Origin: an uncultured Prevotellaceae bacterium | Lineage (GTDB): Bacteria > Bacteroidota > Bacteroidia > Bacteroidales > Bacteroidaceae | NCBI GenBank assembly: GCA_947166345.1 | Contig: CAMVDU010000005.1 | Coordinates: 37,639 to 101,638 of the forward strand | Reading direction: 5' to 3' | DNA length: 64,000 nt | Shown: positions 35,142-43,407 of the stretch, in pieces | How positions within the stretch are numbered: the first letter of the stretch is position 1 | Layout of the letters: every line of letters begins with the position of its first letter | The notes under the pieces: generated by a model | Database searches by the model: none | What the model was told of the DNA's origin: nothing | The model's input: the letters and a program-made list of their open reading frames with translations, nothing else | Position numbers and translations under genes: made by a program

Positions 35142-35758
35142 AGAAGTTGAATACAAACTCGAACGCGTACATTATCATATATAGTACGGTGCTGGTCGTC
35201 ATTGTGGCCTTCCTGCTGGCATTCATCTATCAGGCTTTGAAGCCTATGCAGGATGCCAACGTGGCCCTGGACCAGAAGAAGCAGATTCTGAACTCGCTGA
35301 ACCTTCGCAATTTTGACGACGTGAAGGCCGACAAGACCTACAGCGAGGTGGTGAAGGAGATGAAGACCGCCAAGGGCGCAGTCTATTACGAGTGCAACGT
35401 AGATGGCAAGACCAAGTATGTGTTTCCCCTGAAGGGTATGGGCCTGTGGGGAGGCATCAGCGGCTATATAGCCCTCGACGACGACAAGAACACGGTCTAT
35501 GGAGCCTATTTCAACCATGAGGGCGAGACCGCCGGTCTGGGTGCCGAGATCAAGGACGACCAGAGCTGGCAGGAGAAGTTCCAGGGCAAGAAGGTGTTCG
35601 ATGCAGAAGGCAACATCGTGTTGGCTGTTGTGAAGAAGGTGGACAACCCCGACTCTCAGGTAGATGCCGTGACTGGTGCTACGCTGACCTCTAACGGTGT
35701 GAGCGACATGCTGCAGAATGGACTCTCAGCCTATGCCGATTTCCTCAAGAGTGAATAA
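35138..35758 (+). CDS. nqrC: NQR subunit C (covalent FMN)
   Basis: A 206-residue protein with one N-terminal helix (about 9-30) and a periplasmic FMN domain. The attachment site is canonical, DAVTGATLTSNGVSDML near residue 175. PLKGMGLWGGISGYIALDDD and FNHEGETAGLGAEIKDD match the family. It overlaps nqrB by 4 nt. A 34-nt gap with a degenerate repeat tract separates it from nqrD. Confidence 0.95.
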   Translation: MKKLNTNSNAYIIIYSTVLVVIVAFLLAFIYQALKPMQDANVALDQKKQILNSLNLRNFDDVKADKTYSEVVKEMKTAKGAVYYECNVDGKTKYVFPLKGMGLWGGISGYIALDDDKNTVYGAYFNHEGETAGLGAEIKDDQSWQEKFQGKKVFDAEGNIVLAVVKKVDNPDSQVDAVTGATLTSNGVSDMLQNGLSAYADFLKSE

Positions 35759-35759
35759 A

Positions 35760-35790
35760 TTGAAATTGTTAATAGTCAAATAGTCAATTC
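35760..35790. repeat. Degenerate 7-8 bp tract between nqrC and nqrD
   Basis: AATAGTC and AAATAGTC follow GTTAATA. It is a short, diverged member of the boundary tracts and fills the whole intergenic gap. Confidence 0.45.
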
Positions 35791-35792
35791 AC

Positions 35793-36416
35793 ATGGCTTT
35801 ACTGAATAAACAAAACAAAGAGGCTCTGACCAATCCGCTCAACCTCAATCACCCCATACTGATGCAGGTGCTCGGCATCTGCTCGGCACTGGCTGTCACC
35901 TCGCAGCTGAAGCCTGCCATCGTGATGGGTCTGGCCGTGACGGTGATTACGGCATTTGCCAATGTCATCATTTCGGTACTGCGCAACACCATTCCCAACC
36001 GCATCCGCATTGTGGTGCAGCTGGTGGTGGTGGCAGCACTCGTTACCATCGTCTCACAGGTGCTCAAGGCATTCGTCTATGACGTCAGCGTACAGCTCTC
36101 CGTCTATGTGGGACTCATCATCACCAACTGTATCCTCATGGGTCGTCTCGAGGCTTTCGCCATGCAGAACAAGCCCTGGCCCTCGTTCCTCGATGGTGTG
36201 GGCAACGGCTTGGGCTACGCCATGATCCTGGTCATCGTGGGTGGTGTTCGCGAGTTGTTGGGCCGTGGCACCCTGCTGGGCTTCCAGATCATTCCTGATG
36301 GTGCCTACGAAGCCGGCTATATCAACAACGGCATGATGACGATGCCTGCAATGGCACTTATCCTTGTGGGCTGCGTCATCTGGGTTCATCGTGCTTACTT
36401 TTATAAGGAGAAATAA
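35793..36416 (+). CDS. nqrD: NQR subunit D
   Basis: A 207-residue, six-helix membrane protein paralogous to RnfE. The motif VGLIITNCILMGRLEAFAMQ carries the cysteine that, with NqrE, holds a membrane 2Fe-2S centre. GNGLGYAMILVIVGGVRELL follows. The start 3 nt before the rest of the conserved N-terminus (ALLNKQNKEALTNPLNLNHP) is convincing. It sits 4 nt upstream of nqrE. Confidence 0.95.
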   Translation: MALLNKQNKEALTNPLNLNHPILMQVLGICSALAVTSQLKPAIVMGLAVTVITAFANVIISVLRNTIPNRIRIVVQLVVVAALVTIVSQVLKAFVYDVSVQLSVYVGLIITNCILMGRLEAFAMQNKPWPSFLDGVGNGLGYAMILVIVGGVRELLGRGTLLGFQIIPDGAYEAGYINNGMMTMPAMALILVGCVIWVHRAYFYKEK

Positions 36417-36419
36417 GTT

Positions 36420-37043
36420 ATGGAACACGCAATAAGTTTATTTTTTAGGTCGATCTTCGTCGACAATATGATATTCGCCTTCTTCCTCGGCATGTGCTCC
36501 TACCTTGCCGTGTCGAAGAACGTGAAGACCTCGCTGGGCCTCGGTCTGGCTGTGACATTCGTGCTCTTGGTGACGGTACCCGTCGATTACCTGCTGCAGA
36601 CCAAAGTGCTGGGTCCTGACGGCATCTTCGGTACTGACCTCAGCTATCTCAGCTTCATCCTCTTCATCGCTGTCATCGCAGGTATCGTGCAGCTGGTAGA
36701 GATGATTGTCGAGAAATACTCACCTTCGCTCTATGCTGCCCTGGGTATCTTCCTGCCCCTGATTGCCGTGAACTGTGCCATCATGGGTGCCTCGCTGTTC
36801 ATGCAGCAGCGCATACTCATGGAGCCCACCAACACACAAGCCATCACCAATGTCTTCGATGCGATGGTCTATGCCGTCGGCTCGGGTATTGGCTGGACGC
36901 TGGCTATCGTCTCTCTGGGTGCCATCCGCGAGAAGATGCAGTACTGCGACGTGCCCCGTCCCCTGCAGGGTCTCGGTATCACGTTTATCACCGTGGGTCT
37001 CATGGCAATGGCTATGATGTGCTTCTCTGGACTGAACATTTAA
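36420..37043 (+). CDS. nqrE: NQR subunit E
   Basis: A 207-residue membrane protein paralogous to RnfA, with EHAISLFFRSIFVDNMIFAF, the cysteine motif IFLPLIAVNCAIMGASLFMQ, and GSGIGWTLAIVSLGAIREKM. It forms the symmetric core with NqrD. It is followed by a 29-nt gap that consists of TTTAATG heptamers before nqrF. Confidence 0.95.
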   Translation: MEHAISLFFRSIFVDNMIFAFFLGMCSYLAVSKNVKTSLGLGLAVTFVLLVTVPVDYLLQTKVLGPDGIFGTDLSYLSFILFIAVIAGIVQLVEMIVEKYSPSLYAALGIFLPLIAVNCAIMGASLFMQQRILMEPTNTQAITNVFDAMVYAVGSGIGWTLAIVSLGAIREKMQYCDVPRPLQGLGITFITVGLMAMAMMCFSGLNI

Positions 37044-37072
37044 TGTTTAATATTTAATGTTTAATGTAAAAT
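37043..37072. repeat. Heptamer tract between nqrE and nqrF
   Basis: Units TTTAATG, TTTAATA, TTTAATG, TTTAATG fill the gap directly after the nqrE stop codon. Confidence 0.8.
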
Positions 37073-38341
37073 ATGGCTCAGTTTATATTATATAGCATAG
37101 CAGTATTCTTGGTGACAATCATTGCCATTGTCATCATCCTGCTCGTGGCAAAGAAATACCTTTCGCCCAGTGGCAACGTGAACATTACGGTGAATGGCGA
37201 CAAGGTGCTCAACGTGCCTCAGGGCAACAACCTCATGGCAACACTCAACGAGAACGGCATCTTCCTGCCCTCAGCCTGTGGTGGAAAAGCCTCGTGCGGA
37301 CAGTGCAAGGTGCAGGTGCTCGAGGGTGGGGGAGAAATCCTCGACTCAGAAAAGCCCCACTTCACCCGCAAGCAGATCAAGGACCACTGGCGCCTGGGAT
37401 GTCAGTGCAAGGTGAAGAGCGACATGAACATCCACGTCGATGAGTCCATCCTCGGCGTCAAGGAGTATGAGTGTACCGTTATCTCCAACAAGAACGTGGC
37501 CACCTTCATCAAGGAGTTCAAGGTGCAGCTGCCTGCCGGCGAGCACATGGACTTCCTGCCGGGCTCTTACGCACAGATCAAGATTCCTGCCTTCGACTGC
37601 ATCGACTACGACAAGGACTTCGACAAGTCGCTCATCGGCGACGAGTATCTGCCTTCGTGGGAGAAGTTCGGACTCTTCCCGCTGAAGTGTAAGAACCCCG
37701 AGCCCACCATCCGTGCCTACTCTATGGCCAACTATCCTGCCGAGGGCGATGTCTTCATGCTCACCGTGCGTATCGCCACACCTCCGTTCAAGGCCGACAA
37801 GAGCGGCTTCATGGAGGTCAACCCGGGTATCGCCTCGTCGTATATCTTCTCGCTGAAGCCAGGCGACAAGGTGATTATGAGCGGTCCCTTCGGCGACTTC
37901 CACCCACACTTCGACTCTAAGAAGGAGATGATCTGGGTGGGCGGTGGTGCCGGTATGGCTCCGCTGCGTGCACAGATCATGCACATGACCAAGACGCTGC
38001 ACACCACCGATCGCGAGATGCACTACTTCTATGGTGCCCGCGCCCTCAACGAGGTGTTCTATCTCGACGACTTCCTCGGCCTGGAGAAGGAGTATCCCAA
38101 CTTCCATTTCCACCTCGCCCTCGACCGTCCCGATCCCGCAGCCGATGCTGCTGGCGTGAAGTACACCCCGGGCTTCGTCCATCAGGTGATGCTCAACACC
38201 TATCTGAAGGACCACGAGGCTCCTGAGGATATCGAGTACTACATGTGCGGACCTGGCCCCATGTCGAAGGCCGTCGTCTCCATGCTCGACTCGCTGGGCG
38301 TTGATCCCGAGAGCATCATGTACGATAACTTCGGAGGATGA
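37073..38341 (+). CDS. nqrF: NQR subunit F (NADH-oxidising)
   Basis: At 422 residues it has one N-terminal helix (about 4-27) and a ferredoxin-type domain whose 2Fe-2S ligands are visible as Cys69, Cys75, Cys78 and Cys110. FAD-binding RAYSMANYP near 216 and the NADH domain with [13 protein letters not shown] near 289 and [13 protein letters not shown] near 397 complete it. It takes electrons from NADH at the cytoplasmic side. It is the last nqr gene; a lipoprotein gene follows 33 nt later and may belong to the same transcript. Confidence 0.96.
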   Translation: MAQFILYSIAVFLVTIIAIVIILLVAKKYLSPSGNVNITVNGDKVLNVPQGNNLMATLNENGIFLPSACGGKASCGQCKVQVLEGGGEILDSEKPHFTRKQIKDHWRLGCQCKVKSDMNIHVDESILGVKEYECTVISNKNVATFIKEFKVQLPAGEHMDFLPGSYAQIKIPAFDCIDYDKDFDKSLIGDEYLPSWEKFGLFPLKCKNPEPTIRAYSMANYPAEGDVFMLTVRIATPPFKADKSGFMEVNPGIASSYIFSLKPGDKVIMSGPFGDFHPHFDSKKEMIWVGGGAGMAPLRAQIMHMTKTLHTTDREMHYFYGARALNEVFYLDDFLGLEKEYPNFHFHLALDRPDPAADAAGVKYTPGFVHQVMLNTYLKDHEAPEDIEYYMCGPGPMSKAVVSMLDSLGVDPESIMYDNFGG

Positions 38342-38374
38342 TAAAACTACACAATCTTTTAAACATTTAGCATT

Positions 38375-38908
38375 ATGAAAAAGTACTTTCTGATGATGTC
38401 ACTCTTCCTTGGCGCCCTGCTCATGGTCAGTTGCGGCGACAACAAGAGTAAGTCCTCGTCCGACGATGACGACGAAGACGATGAGGAGCAGACCGAAGAG
38501 CGCGCTACCTCTAAGAAACACCGTAGTAATAGAGATGCTGACTACAACGAGTCTCGTAACGAACGTAGCTCACGCAGCGAACGCAACTCAAGCAGCAGTG
38601 GCAGCGCATCCGAAGCCAAGGCCGTTGTCGAGAAGTTCCTCACGGCAATGATGAACCACGATGCTGACGATCTGCTCCGCTGTGTTGACACGGAAAAAAT
38701 GGAGCGCAAAGGTGGTATCAGTGAAGAGGCGATAGAGAAAGAGCTCAACCGTCATGATGGCGTTTGCAGCTATTATATCACCAAGACCTTTGAAGACCAA
38801 CCAGGCGTCTGGGCTGTCAAGGCTCAAGTCACGTTCAACGACGGCTATTCCACCACGATGGGCTACAAGGTTGCTGAGCGAAACGGCCGTATGGTTATTA
38901 TCAACTAA
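38375..38908 (+). CDS. Lipoprotein with acidic linker and NTF2/DUF4878-like domain
   Basis: A lipobox (LLMVSCGDN, Cys at about residue 21) follows a typical signal. Residues about 25-80 are a low-complexity Ser/Asp/Glu/Arg linker, then comes a domain of about 95 residues beginning EAKAVVEKFLTAMMNHDADD that resembles the small NTF2-like DUF4878 fold. The linker could span peptidoglycan. No function can be assigned. It is cotranscribed with nqrF or the next gene, judging from 33- and 12-nt gaps. Confidence 0.75.
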   Translation: MKKYFLMMSLFLGALLMVSCGDNKSKSSSDDDDEDDEEQTEERATSKKHRSNRDADYNESRNERSSRSERNSSSSGSASEAKAVVEKFLTAMMNHDADDLLRCVDTEKMERKGGISEEAIEKELNRHDGVCSYYITKTFEDQPGVWAVKAQVTFNDGYSTTMGYKVAERNGRMVIIN

Positions 38909-38920
38909 ACGCGCACGTTC

Positions 38921-39193
38921 ATGGCAACGAAACACGTACAATACAAGACCGTCGGCACCTGTTCGCAGATTATCGACGTCACTGCCGACGAGAACAACGT
39001 CATCCAGCAGGTGTTCTTCCTTGGAGGCTGCAACGGCAACCTCCAGGGCATCAGCCTGTTGGTGCGCGGACAGCACATTGACGATGTAATCAAGAAGCTC
39101 GACGGTGTGCGTTGCGGCATGAAGTCCACCTCCTGTCCCGACCAGCTGTGTCGGGCCCTGGAGCAGCTTAAGGCCGCTCCACTGGAGCCCTAA
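38921..39193 (+). CDS. TSCPD domain protein (TIGR03905 family)
   Basis: The 90-residue protein contains VGTCSQIIDVTADENNVIQQ, FLGGCNGNLQGISLLVRG and the signature TSCPDQLCRALEQL. It matches the small TSCPD family related to the zinc-binding C-terminal region of some ribonucleotide reductases. Four cysteines (in GTCS, GGCNG, RCG, SCPDQLC) could bind a metal. The role is unknown. A strong terminator follows at 39232-39271. Confidence 0.88.
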   Translation: MATKHVQYKTVGTCSQIIDVTADENNVIQQVFFLGGCNGNLQGISLLVRGQHIDDVIKKLDGVRCGMKSTSCPDQLCRALEQLKAAPLEP

Positions 39194-39231
39194 CTCCGCT
39201 GTTTTTTCTACATTTATCTTAAATCAAAATC

Positions 39232-39271
39232 CTCCGCTTCCAGAGTGTTTACTGTGGAAGCGGAGTTTTTT
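39232..39271 (+). terminator. Rho-independent terminator
   Basis: CTCCGCTTCCA (39232-39242) pairs perfectly with TGGAAGCGGAG (39255-39265), followed by TTTTTT. It ends the nqr-lipoprotein-TSCPD transcript. Confidence 0.88.
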
Positions 39272-39280
39272 CTTACCAAT

Positions 39281-39541
39281 TGACGCACTTCTCAACGCAA
39301 ACTGACGCACTTTCCAACACAAACTGACGCACTTTCCAACGCAAACTGACGCACTTTCCAACACAAACTGACGCACTTTCCTACCTTTTGACTTAAGTCA
39401 AAAAGGTTTTCGACTTAAGTCAAAAGATCTCATGACTTAAGTCAAAAGGTCGTTCGACTTAAGTCAAAGGGTTGCCTTCTGCGTCACTTCGCCTCACGTT
39501 GTGTGTCATCTCACGTCACATTCTACGTCACTTCGTGTCGC
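39281..39541. repeat. Three-block repeat array with a constant 22-bp period
   Basis: Block 1: TGACGCAC at 39281, 39303, 39325, 39347 and 39369. Block 2: the palindrome TTGACTTAAGTCAA with its GAC at 39390, 39412, 39434 and 39456. Block 3: TCAC/TCAT at 39484, 39494, 39506, 39516 and 39528, alternating 10 and 12 bp and so also 22 per pair. No gene is visible in it. It lies between the TSCPD terminator and the mutT remnant. Confidence 0.85.
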
Positions 39542-39588
39542 TGCCAGATTGACATTCACCTATTGCAAAGCAGATTGCATAACAATTA

Positions 39589-39617
39589 ACTCGCGTAAGG
39601 AATCTTGCGCGAGTTTT
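39589..39617 (+). terminator. Terminator-like hairpin before the mutT remnant
   Basis: ACTCGCGTAAG (39589-39599) pairs with CTTGCGCGAGT (39604-39614), with one G-U pair, and TTTT follows. No transcript for it to end is obvious. Confidence 0.55.
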
Positions 39618-39702
39618 ACTATTTGAGCTGAGATAACAAACGAACAAGAATGCTTTGTACACAAAAAGAGTTCCGTTTGTGTATATTTTCATATTTTCTT
39701 TG

Positions 39703-39710
39703 TACCTTTG
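39703..39710 (+). promoter_or_regulatory. -7 box of the mutT remnant
   Basis: TACCTTTG 9 nt before the ATG at 39720, which would give a very short leader. Confidence 0.5.
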
Positions 39711-39719
39711 CCCTCAGTT

Positions 39720-39919
39720 ATGAAACAGATTGAAGTCGTAGCAGCAATCATACACGATGACGAGGGACGCATCTTCGCCACCTGTGCTCGCTCATTGGTG
39801 AAGCGTTGCATCTGAATGAGCATGAGGCAGCAAAGTGGCTGGGCAGGGATGAATTAGATAGCGTGAAGTGGCTGCCGGCGTATTTGGAAGTGGTGGAAGA
39901 TGTAAGAAGGAAGATGTAA
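39720..39919 (+). pseudogene. Internally deleted MutT/NUDIX hydrolase gene
   Basis: The start encodes MKQIEVVAAIIHDDEGRIFA, the standard N-terminus of 8-oxo-dGTP diphosphatases, and then runs into a stop. The C-terminal part LHLNEHEAAKWLGRDELDSV with WLPAYLEVVEDVR lies just behind in another frame and ends at TAA 39917-39919. The Nudix box and roughly 60 residues between the two parts are gone. Confidence 0.8.
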
Positions 39920-39938
39920 GATGGAAGATGGAAGAGCG
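39897..39938. repeat. Heptamer tract at the end of the mutT remnant
   Basis: Units GAAGATG, TAAGAAG, GAAGATG, TAAGATG, GAAGATG, GAAGAGC. The first units overlap the pseudogene's last codons and contain its stop. Confidence 0.75.
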
Positions 39939-39949
39939 TGGCGCGGCGT

Positions 39950-40420
39950 TTATTCGTGGTGATAGGGTTCGCCCTTGATGATGGTGCAGGCGCGATAAAT
40001 CTGCTCGGTAAAGACGAGTCGCACCATCTGGTGGGAGAAGGTCATCTTGGAGAGGGATAGCTGCTCGTTGGCACGTTGATAGACGGCGGACGAGAAACCA
40101 TAAGGGCCTCCGATGACGAAGACGAGACGGCGGGCGGTGTTGCGCTTCTGCTCCAGCCAGCGGGCAAACTCGATGCTGCGGTGCTCGTGGCCGTGCTCGT
40201 CGAGGAGGACAACGGTGTCGGAGGGCTGAAGCTGACGGAGTATCAGTTCGCCCTCCATTTGTTTCTGCTGTTCCTCAGAGAGATTCTTGGTGTTTTTCAG
40301 TTCGGGGATGGTGGTGATAGAGAAAGGCATGTAGTGGGCTATGCGCTGGGCATAGTCGTCGATGCCGGCAGCAAAGTGCTTGTCGGTGGTCTTGCCTACG
40401 AGGATGAGTTCGGTCTTCAT
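39950..40420 (-). CDS. rlmH: 23S rRNA (pseudouridine1915-N3)-methyltransferase
   Basis: A 156-residue SPOUT methyltransferase. I chose ATG at 40418-40420 (MKTELILVGKTTDKHFAAGI), the normal start; the longer frame upstream is antisense-like sequence in the previous gene. The SAM knot is visible in FVIGGPYGFSSAVYQRANEQ and the C-terminus KMTFSHQMVRLVFTEQIYRA ends with GEPYHHE, as in other RlmH proteins. It overlaps the upstream membrane protein gene by 4 nt. Confidence 0.95.
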   Translation of the reverse strand: MKTELILVGKTTDKHFAAGIDDYAQRIAHYMPFSITTIPELKNTKNLSEEQQKQMEGELILRQLQPSDTVVLLDEHGHEHRSIEFARWLEQKRNTARRLVFVIGGPYGFSSAVYQRANEQLSLSKMTFSHQMVRLVFTEQIYRACTIIKGEPYHHE

Positions 40421-40842
40421 GCCTTGTGGTGATCGTCCCAGAAGAGGAGGGCTTTGATGAAGGTCTCGTAGGGGTTGTTGCGGAACTGGCGGGCACGGTA
40501 GATCTCGATGGCCTGATAGACGAGGACGATGAGGGTGCAGACAGCCATTGCGGATAGGTAGCCTGCGAGCATCTCCTTGTTGACGAACAGGCTCCAGAGT
40601 GCCAGTATAGCAACGAGGGCGGTGACGAGGATGAGCATGCGACGCCTCTTCCAAGAGTCCTTGAAGTTGAGGAAGTTCTGCTTCTTGTCGAGGTACTTCT
40701 CGAAGTCATCCTCCTTGATGCCGTAGTTCTCGATGCGGGGCAGGGTGGGGTCATCCTTGTGGTCCTGACGGATATCCCAAATGCGGCCCTGGAGAGAGTC
40801 CAGGGCCACACGGTCAATATAAGTACGATCTATTTGAAACAT
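40417..40842 (-). CDS. Two-helix membrane protein, unknown (141 aa)
   Basis: The first 65 residues are polar and charged (DRTYIDRVALDSLQGRIWDI). They are followed by two membrane helices (about 70-87 and 92-110) and a C-terminal tail with RARQFRNNPYETFIKALLFW. I do not recognise a named family. It is placed between galK (1 nt) and rlmH (4-nt overlap), so it is translated as part of that operon. Confidence 0.75.
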   Translation of the reverse strand: MFQIDRTYIDRVALDSLQGRIWDIRQDHKDDPTLPRIENYGIKEDDFEKYLDKKQNFLNFKDSWKRRRMLILVTALVAILALWSLFVNKEMLAGYLSAMAVCTLIVLVYQAIEIYRARQFRNNPYETFIKALLFWDDHHKA

Positions 40843-40843
40843 A

Positions 40844-42007
40844 TTAGCAGAGTTTGCGTGAGCCGTCGCCGATGACTACGTCGATGACCTCGGGCTCGTG
40901 GCCATACTTGGCAGCGAACTTCTTCTTGGCATCGGCAATGAACTTGTTGTAGAGGTCGGCACGCACAAGGTTGATGGTGCATCCGCCGAAGCCGCCACCC
41001 ATGATACGCGAACCGGTGACGCCATTCTCCTTGGCCAGGTCGTTCAGGTAGTCGAGCTCCTCGCAGCTGACCTCGTACTCCTTAGAGAGGCCATAGTGGG
41101 TCTCGTACATCTTCTGACCTACGGTCTCGTAGTCGCCAGCCAGCAGGGCATCGCAGACAGCGAGCACACGGTCCTTCTCGCCCAGCACGAAGTGAGCGCG
41201 GGTGTAGTCCTCTTCGCCTACTTCGGCACGAACCTCGTCGAGCTGCTCCCATGTGCAGTCGCGCAGGGTCTCGAACTTACCCTCGGGGTGCTTCTTGGCA
41301 ATGGCCTTTACCACGTTCTCGCAAGAGTTGCGACGATCGTTGTAGGGCGAACCTGCCAGCTCGTGCTTCACCTTACTGTTGAGCAGCACCAGACGATAGC
41401 CATCGGGTTTGAAGGGGAAGTACTCGAACTCGCGGCTACGGCAGTCGAGGCGCATCAGACAGCCAGCCTTTCCGAAGACAGAAGCAAACTGGTCCATGAT
41501 GCCACAGTTGACGCCGCAGTAGTTGTGCTCAGTAGCCTGACCAGCCAGCACCATATCCCACTGGCTCACCTTGTTCTCTCCGAAGATGTCGTTGAGACCG
41601 CAGGCGAAACAGCTCTCCATAGCGGCTGATGATGACATACCAGCACCGAGGGGTACGTCGCCGGCAAAGGCGATGTTGAAGCCCTTCACGGGAACTCCCA
41701 GCTTCTGGAACTCCTTGGCGATACCATAGATGTAGCGTGCCCATGAAGCCTTGGGGCCTGCGGGGTCGTCGAGGTGGAAGTCCACGCGGTCCTTCAGGTC
41801 GATGGCATAGGCCATCACCGTGTCTTCGGTACCGTTGGCGCGCATCTCGGCGATGATACCTTTATCTACTGCGCCTGGGAATACGAAACCACCATTATAG
41901 TCGGTGTGCTCACCAATCAGGTTAATACGGCCGGGTGATGCATACACATTACCGGTTTTACCATCAAAATGCTTGATGAAGCGACTTCTTACAAATTCAA
42001 TATCCAT
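40844..42007 (-). CDS. galK: Galactokinase
   Basis: It phosphorylates alpha-D-galactose with ATP in the Leloir pathway. The 387-residue GHMP kinase shows GRINLIGEHTDYNGGFVFPG (sugar binding), GDVPLGAGMSSSAAMESCFA (ATP loop) and GSRIMGGGFGGCTINLV (motif 3). It is in one minus-strand run with galM and the sugar transporter. galT and galE are not in the window. Confidence 0.96.
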   Translation of the reverse strand: MDIEFVRSRFIKHFDGKTGNVYASPGRINLIGEHTDYNGGFVFPGAVDKGIIAEMRANGTEDTVMAYAIDLKDRVDFHLDDPAGPKASWARYIYGIAKEFQKLGVPVKGFNIAFAGDVPLGAGMSSSAAMESCFACGLNDIFGENKVSQWDMVLAGQATEHNYCGVNCGIMDQFASVFGKAGCLMRLDCRSREFEYFPFKPDGYRLVLLNSKVKHELAGSPYNDRRNSCENVVKAIAKKHPEGKFETLRDCTWEQLDEVRAEVGEEDYTRAHFVLGEKDRVLAVCDALLAGDYETVGQKMYETHYGLSKEYEVSCEELDYLNDLAKENGVTGSRIMGGGFGGCTINLVRADLYNKFIADAKKKFAAKYGHEPEVIDVVIGDGSRKLC

Positions 42008-42066
42008 AATCTTTTAGGGTTTAGTAATAAATAATTAATGTGTGATAATATATTTCTTCAAACAGT

Positions 42067-43305
42067 TCAAATCTTCTTGAGACCTATCTTGCTACCCCAG
42101 TTACAGAACCAGAATACGTAGGCATAATAGACGAACATCATCATGATGGCAACGCCAACACCGAGGGCGGGATTGTCAACAACAGTACCCATGATAAGCG
42201 GCAGCGTAGCACCACCCAGAACGCCCATATTGATCAGACCAGAAGCGTTCTTGGTGTGAGGACCAAGCTCCTGCAGGCCAAGGTTGAAGATGAGAGGCCA
42301 CATGACTGAGTGGAACAGACCGGCTGCCAGCATAGCATAGACTGAAGCCATACCTGAGAGCAAGAAGGAGAGTCCTACGCAGGCAGCGCCGAGGGTCAGA
42401 CAGCATGAAAGGAGAATACGGGCATTGAACTTAGCCAGGATAGCCGAGCCAACGAAACGTCCAACCATCATACCACCCCAGTACATCCACAGGAAGTCGG
42501 TAGCCGAACCAGGAAGTGACGGGTCTGCCTTCCAATAAGCGGGAAGCATAGAAGGAATACCAATCTCGATACCCATATACATGAAGATAGCCAAAGCACC
42601 AAGCCAAACGTGCGGATACTTGAACACACTCGACTTGTACTGGCTCATGTCGTAAGCATCTTCAGCTGTTGTGGCATTCTTCTTTTCCTGGTCGGGATCG
42701 GGCAGCTTAATGAAGAATAGAATTGCTGCGATGACCAGTGTGAAGATACCCAGCATGAGGAATGGTCCAGGCACGTTCTCGGGCAACTTGGGTTTGCCGG
42801 CGATGATGACGTAGGTGATGAACATTGGAGCCACGGTGGTAGCTACAGAGTTGAGGGCCTGCGACAGTGTCATGCGGAAGGCACCACTCTCTTTCTTTCC
42901 AAGAACCATCACATAGGGGTTGGCTACGTTCTGCAGCATCACGACGCCTAATGCAACAAGGCTCATGCAGCAAAGGAACACGATATAGATGGTACTGGTC
43001 TCTTTGGTGAGAGCAGCCGTAACACCTAGATTATTAGCAATGAAGCCGAAACCTACAACGGCCAGACCAAGTACCAATGTTGACTTGTAGCCAATCTTGT
43101 TCATCATCATGGCGAACGGTATAGAGAAAGCATAGGCGCCATAGAAAAATGTGTTAACCAGCTGACCTTGTGTGTCAGAAAGTTTAAAGGCTTCTTTGCA
43201 GAATTCAATCATTGAATTGTTCATGGTTGTGACGAATCCTATCAGGAAGCACACAATGAACATGATGATTAGCGGGAACAGATAGTTCGGTTTTTGTTGT
43301 GACAT
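42067..43305 (-). CDS. FucP/GluP-family MFS sugar transporter
   Basis: The 412-residue protein has twelve predicted membrane helices. Family blocks are FVTTMNNSMIEFCKEAFKLS at the end of helix 1, NPYVMVLGKKESGAFRMTLS in helix 4-5 and the central polar loop with DPDQEKKNATTAEDAYDMSQ. It is related to glucose/galactose and fucose proton symporters. The position between galM and galK makes galactose (or glucose) the likely substrate. It is preceded by a heptamer-rich gap (43306-43407). Confidence 0.88.
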   Translation of the reverse strand: MSQQKPNYLFPLIIMFIVCFLIGFVTTMNNSMIEFCKEAFKLSDTQGQLVNTFFYGAYAFSIPFAMMMNKIGYKSTLVLGLAVVGFGFIANNLGVTAALTKETSTIYIVFLCCMSLVALGVVMLQNVANPYVMVLGKKESGAFRMTLSQALNSVATTVAPMFITYVIIAGKPKLPENVPGPFLMLGIFTLVIAAILFFIKLPDPDQEKKNATTAEDAYDMSQYKSSVFKYPHVWLGALAIFMYMGIEIGIPSMLPAYWKADPSLPGSATDFLWMYWGGMMVGRFVGSAILAKFNARILLSCCLTLGAACVGLSFLLSGMASVYAMLAAGLFHSVMWPLIFNLGLQELGPHTKNASGLINMGVLGGATLPLIMGTVVDNPALGVGVAIMMMFVYYAYVFWFCNWGSKIGLKKI

Positions 43306-43338
43306 ATTTTCTTTTGTTTTGAGTTATGGTAATAATGA

Positions 43339-43404
43339 TTTGAGATTCAAGGGTTGAAAGCGTCAATAAGACAAACCTCAAACCTCGAATCTCAAATATC
43401 AATT
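43339..43404. repeat. Heptamer tract with internal inverted repeat between galM and the transporter gene
   Basis: Units GATTTGA, GATTCAA, GGGTTGA on the left and CCTCAAA, CCTCGAA, TCTCAAA, TATCAAT on the right. ATTTGAGATTC and GAATCTCAAAT are perfect inverted repeats, so the gap can form a long hairpin. Confidence 0.7.
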
Positions 43405-43407
43405 CAA

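Noticed and set aside
33966..35156. 396-residue minus-strand reading frame opposite nqrB
   Set aside because: Exact antisense shadow of nqrB with His/Thr-rich low-complexity composition and no domain.
39281..39541. Possible CRISPR array
   Set aside because: The period is 22 bp with conserved rather than unique spacers, the motif changes between blocks, and no cas gene is present.
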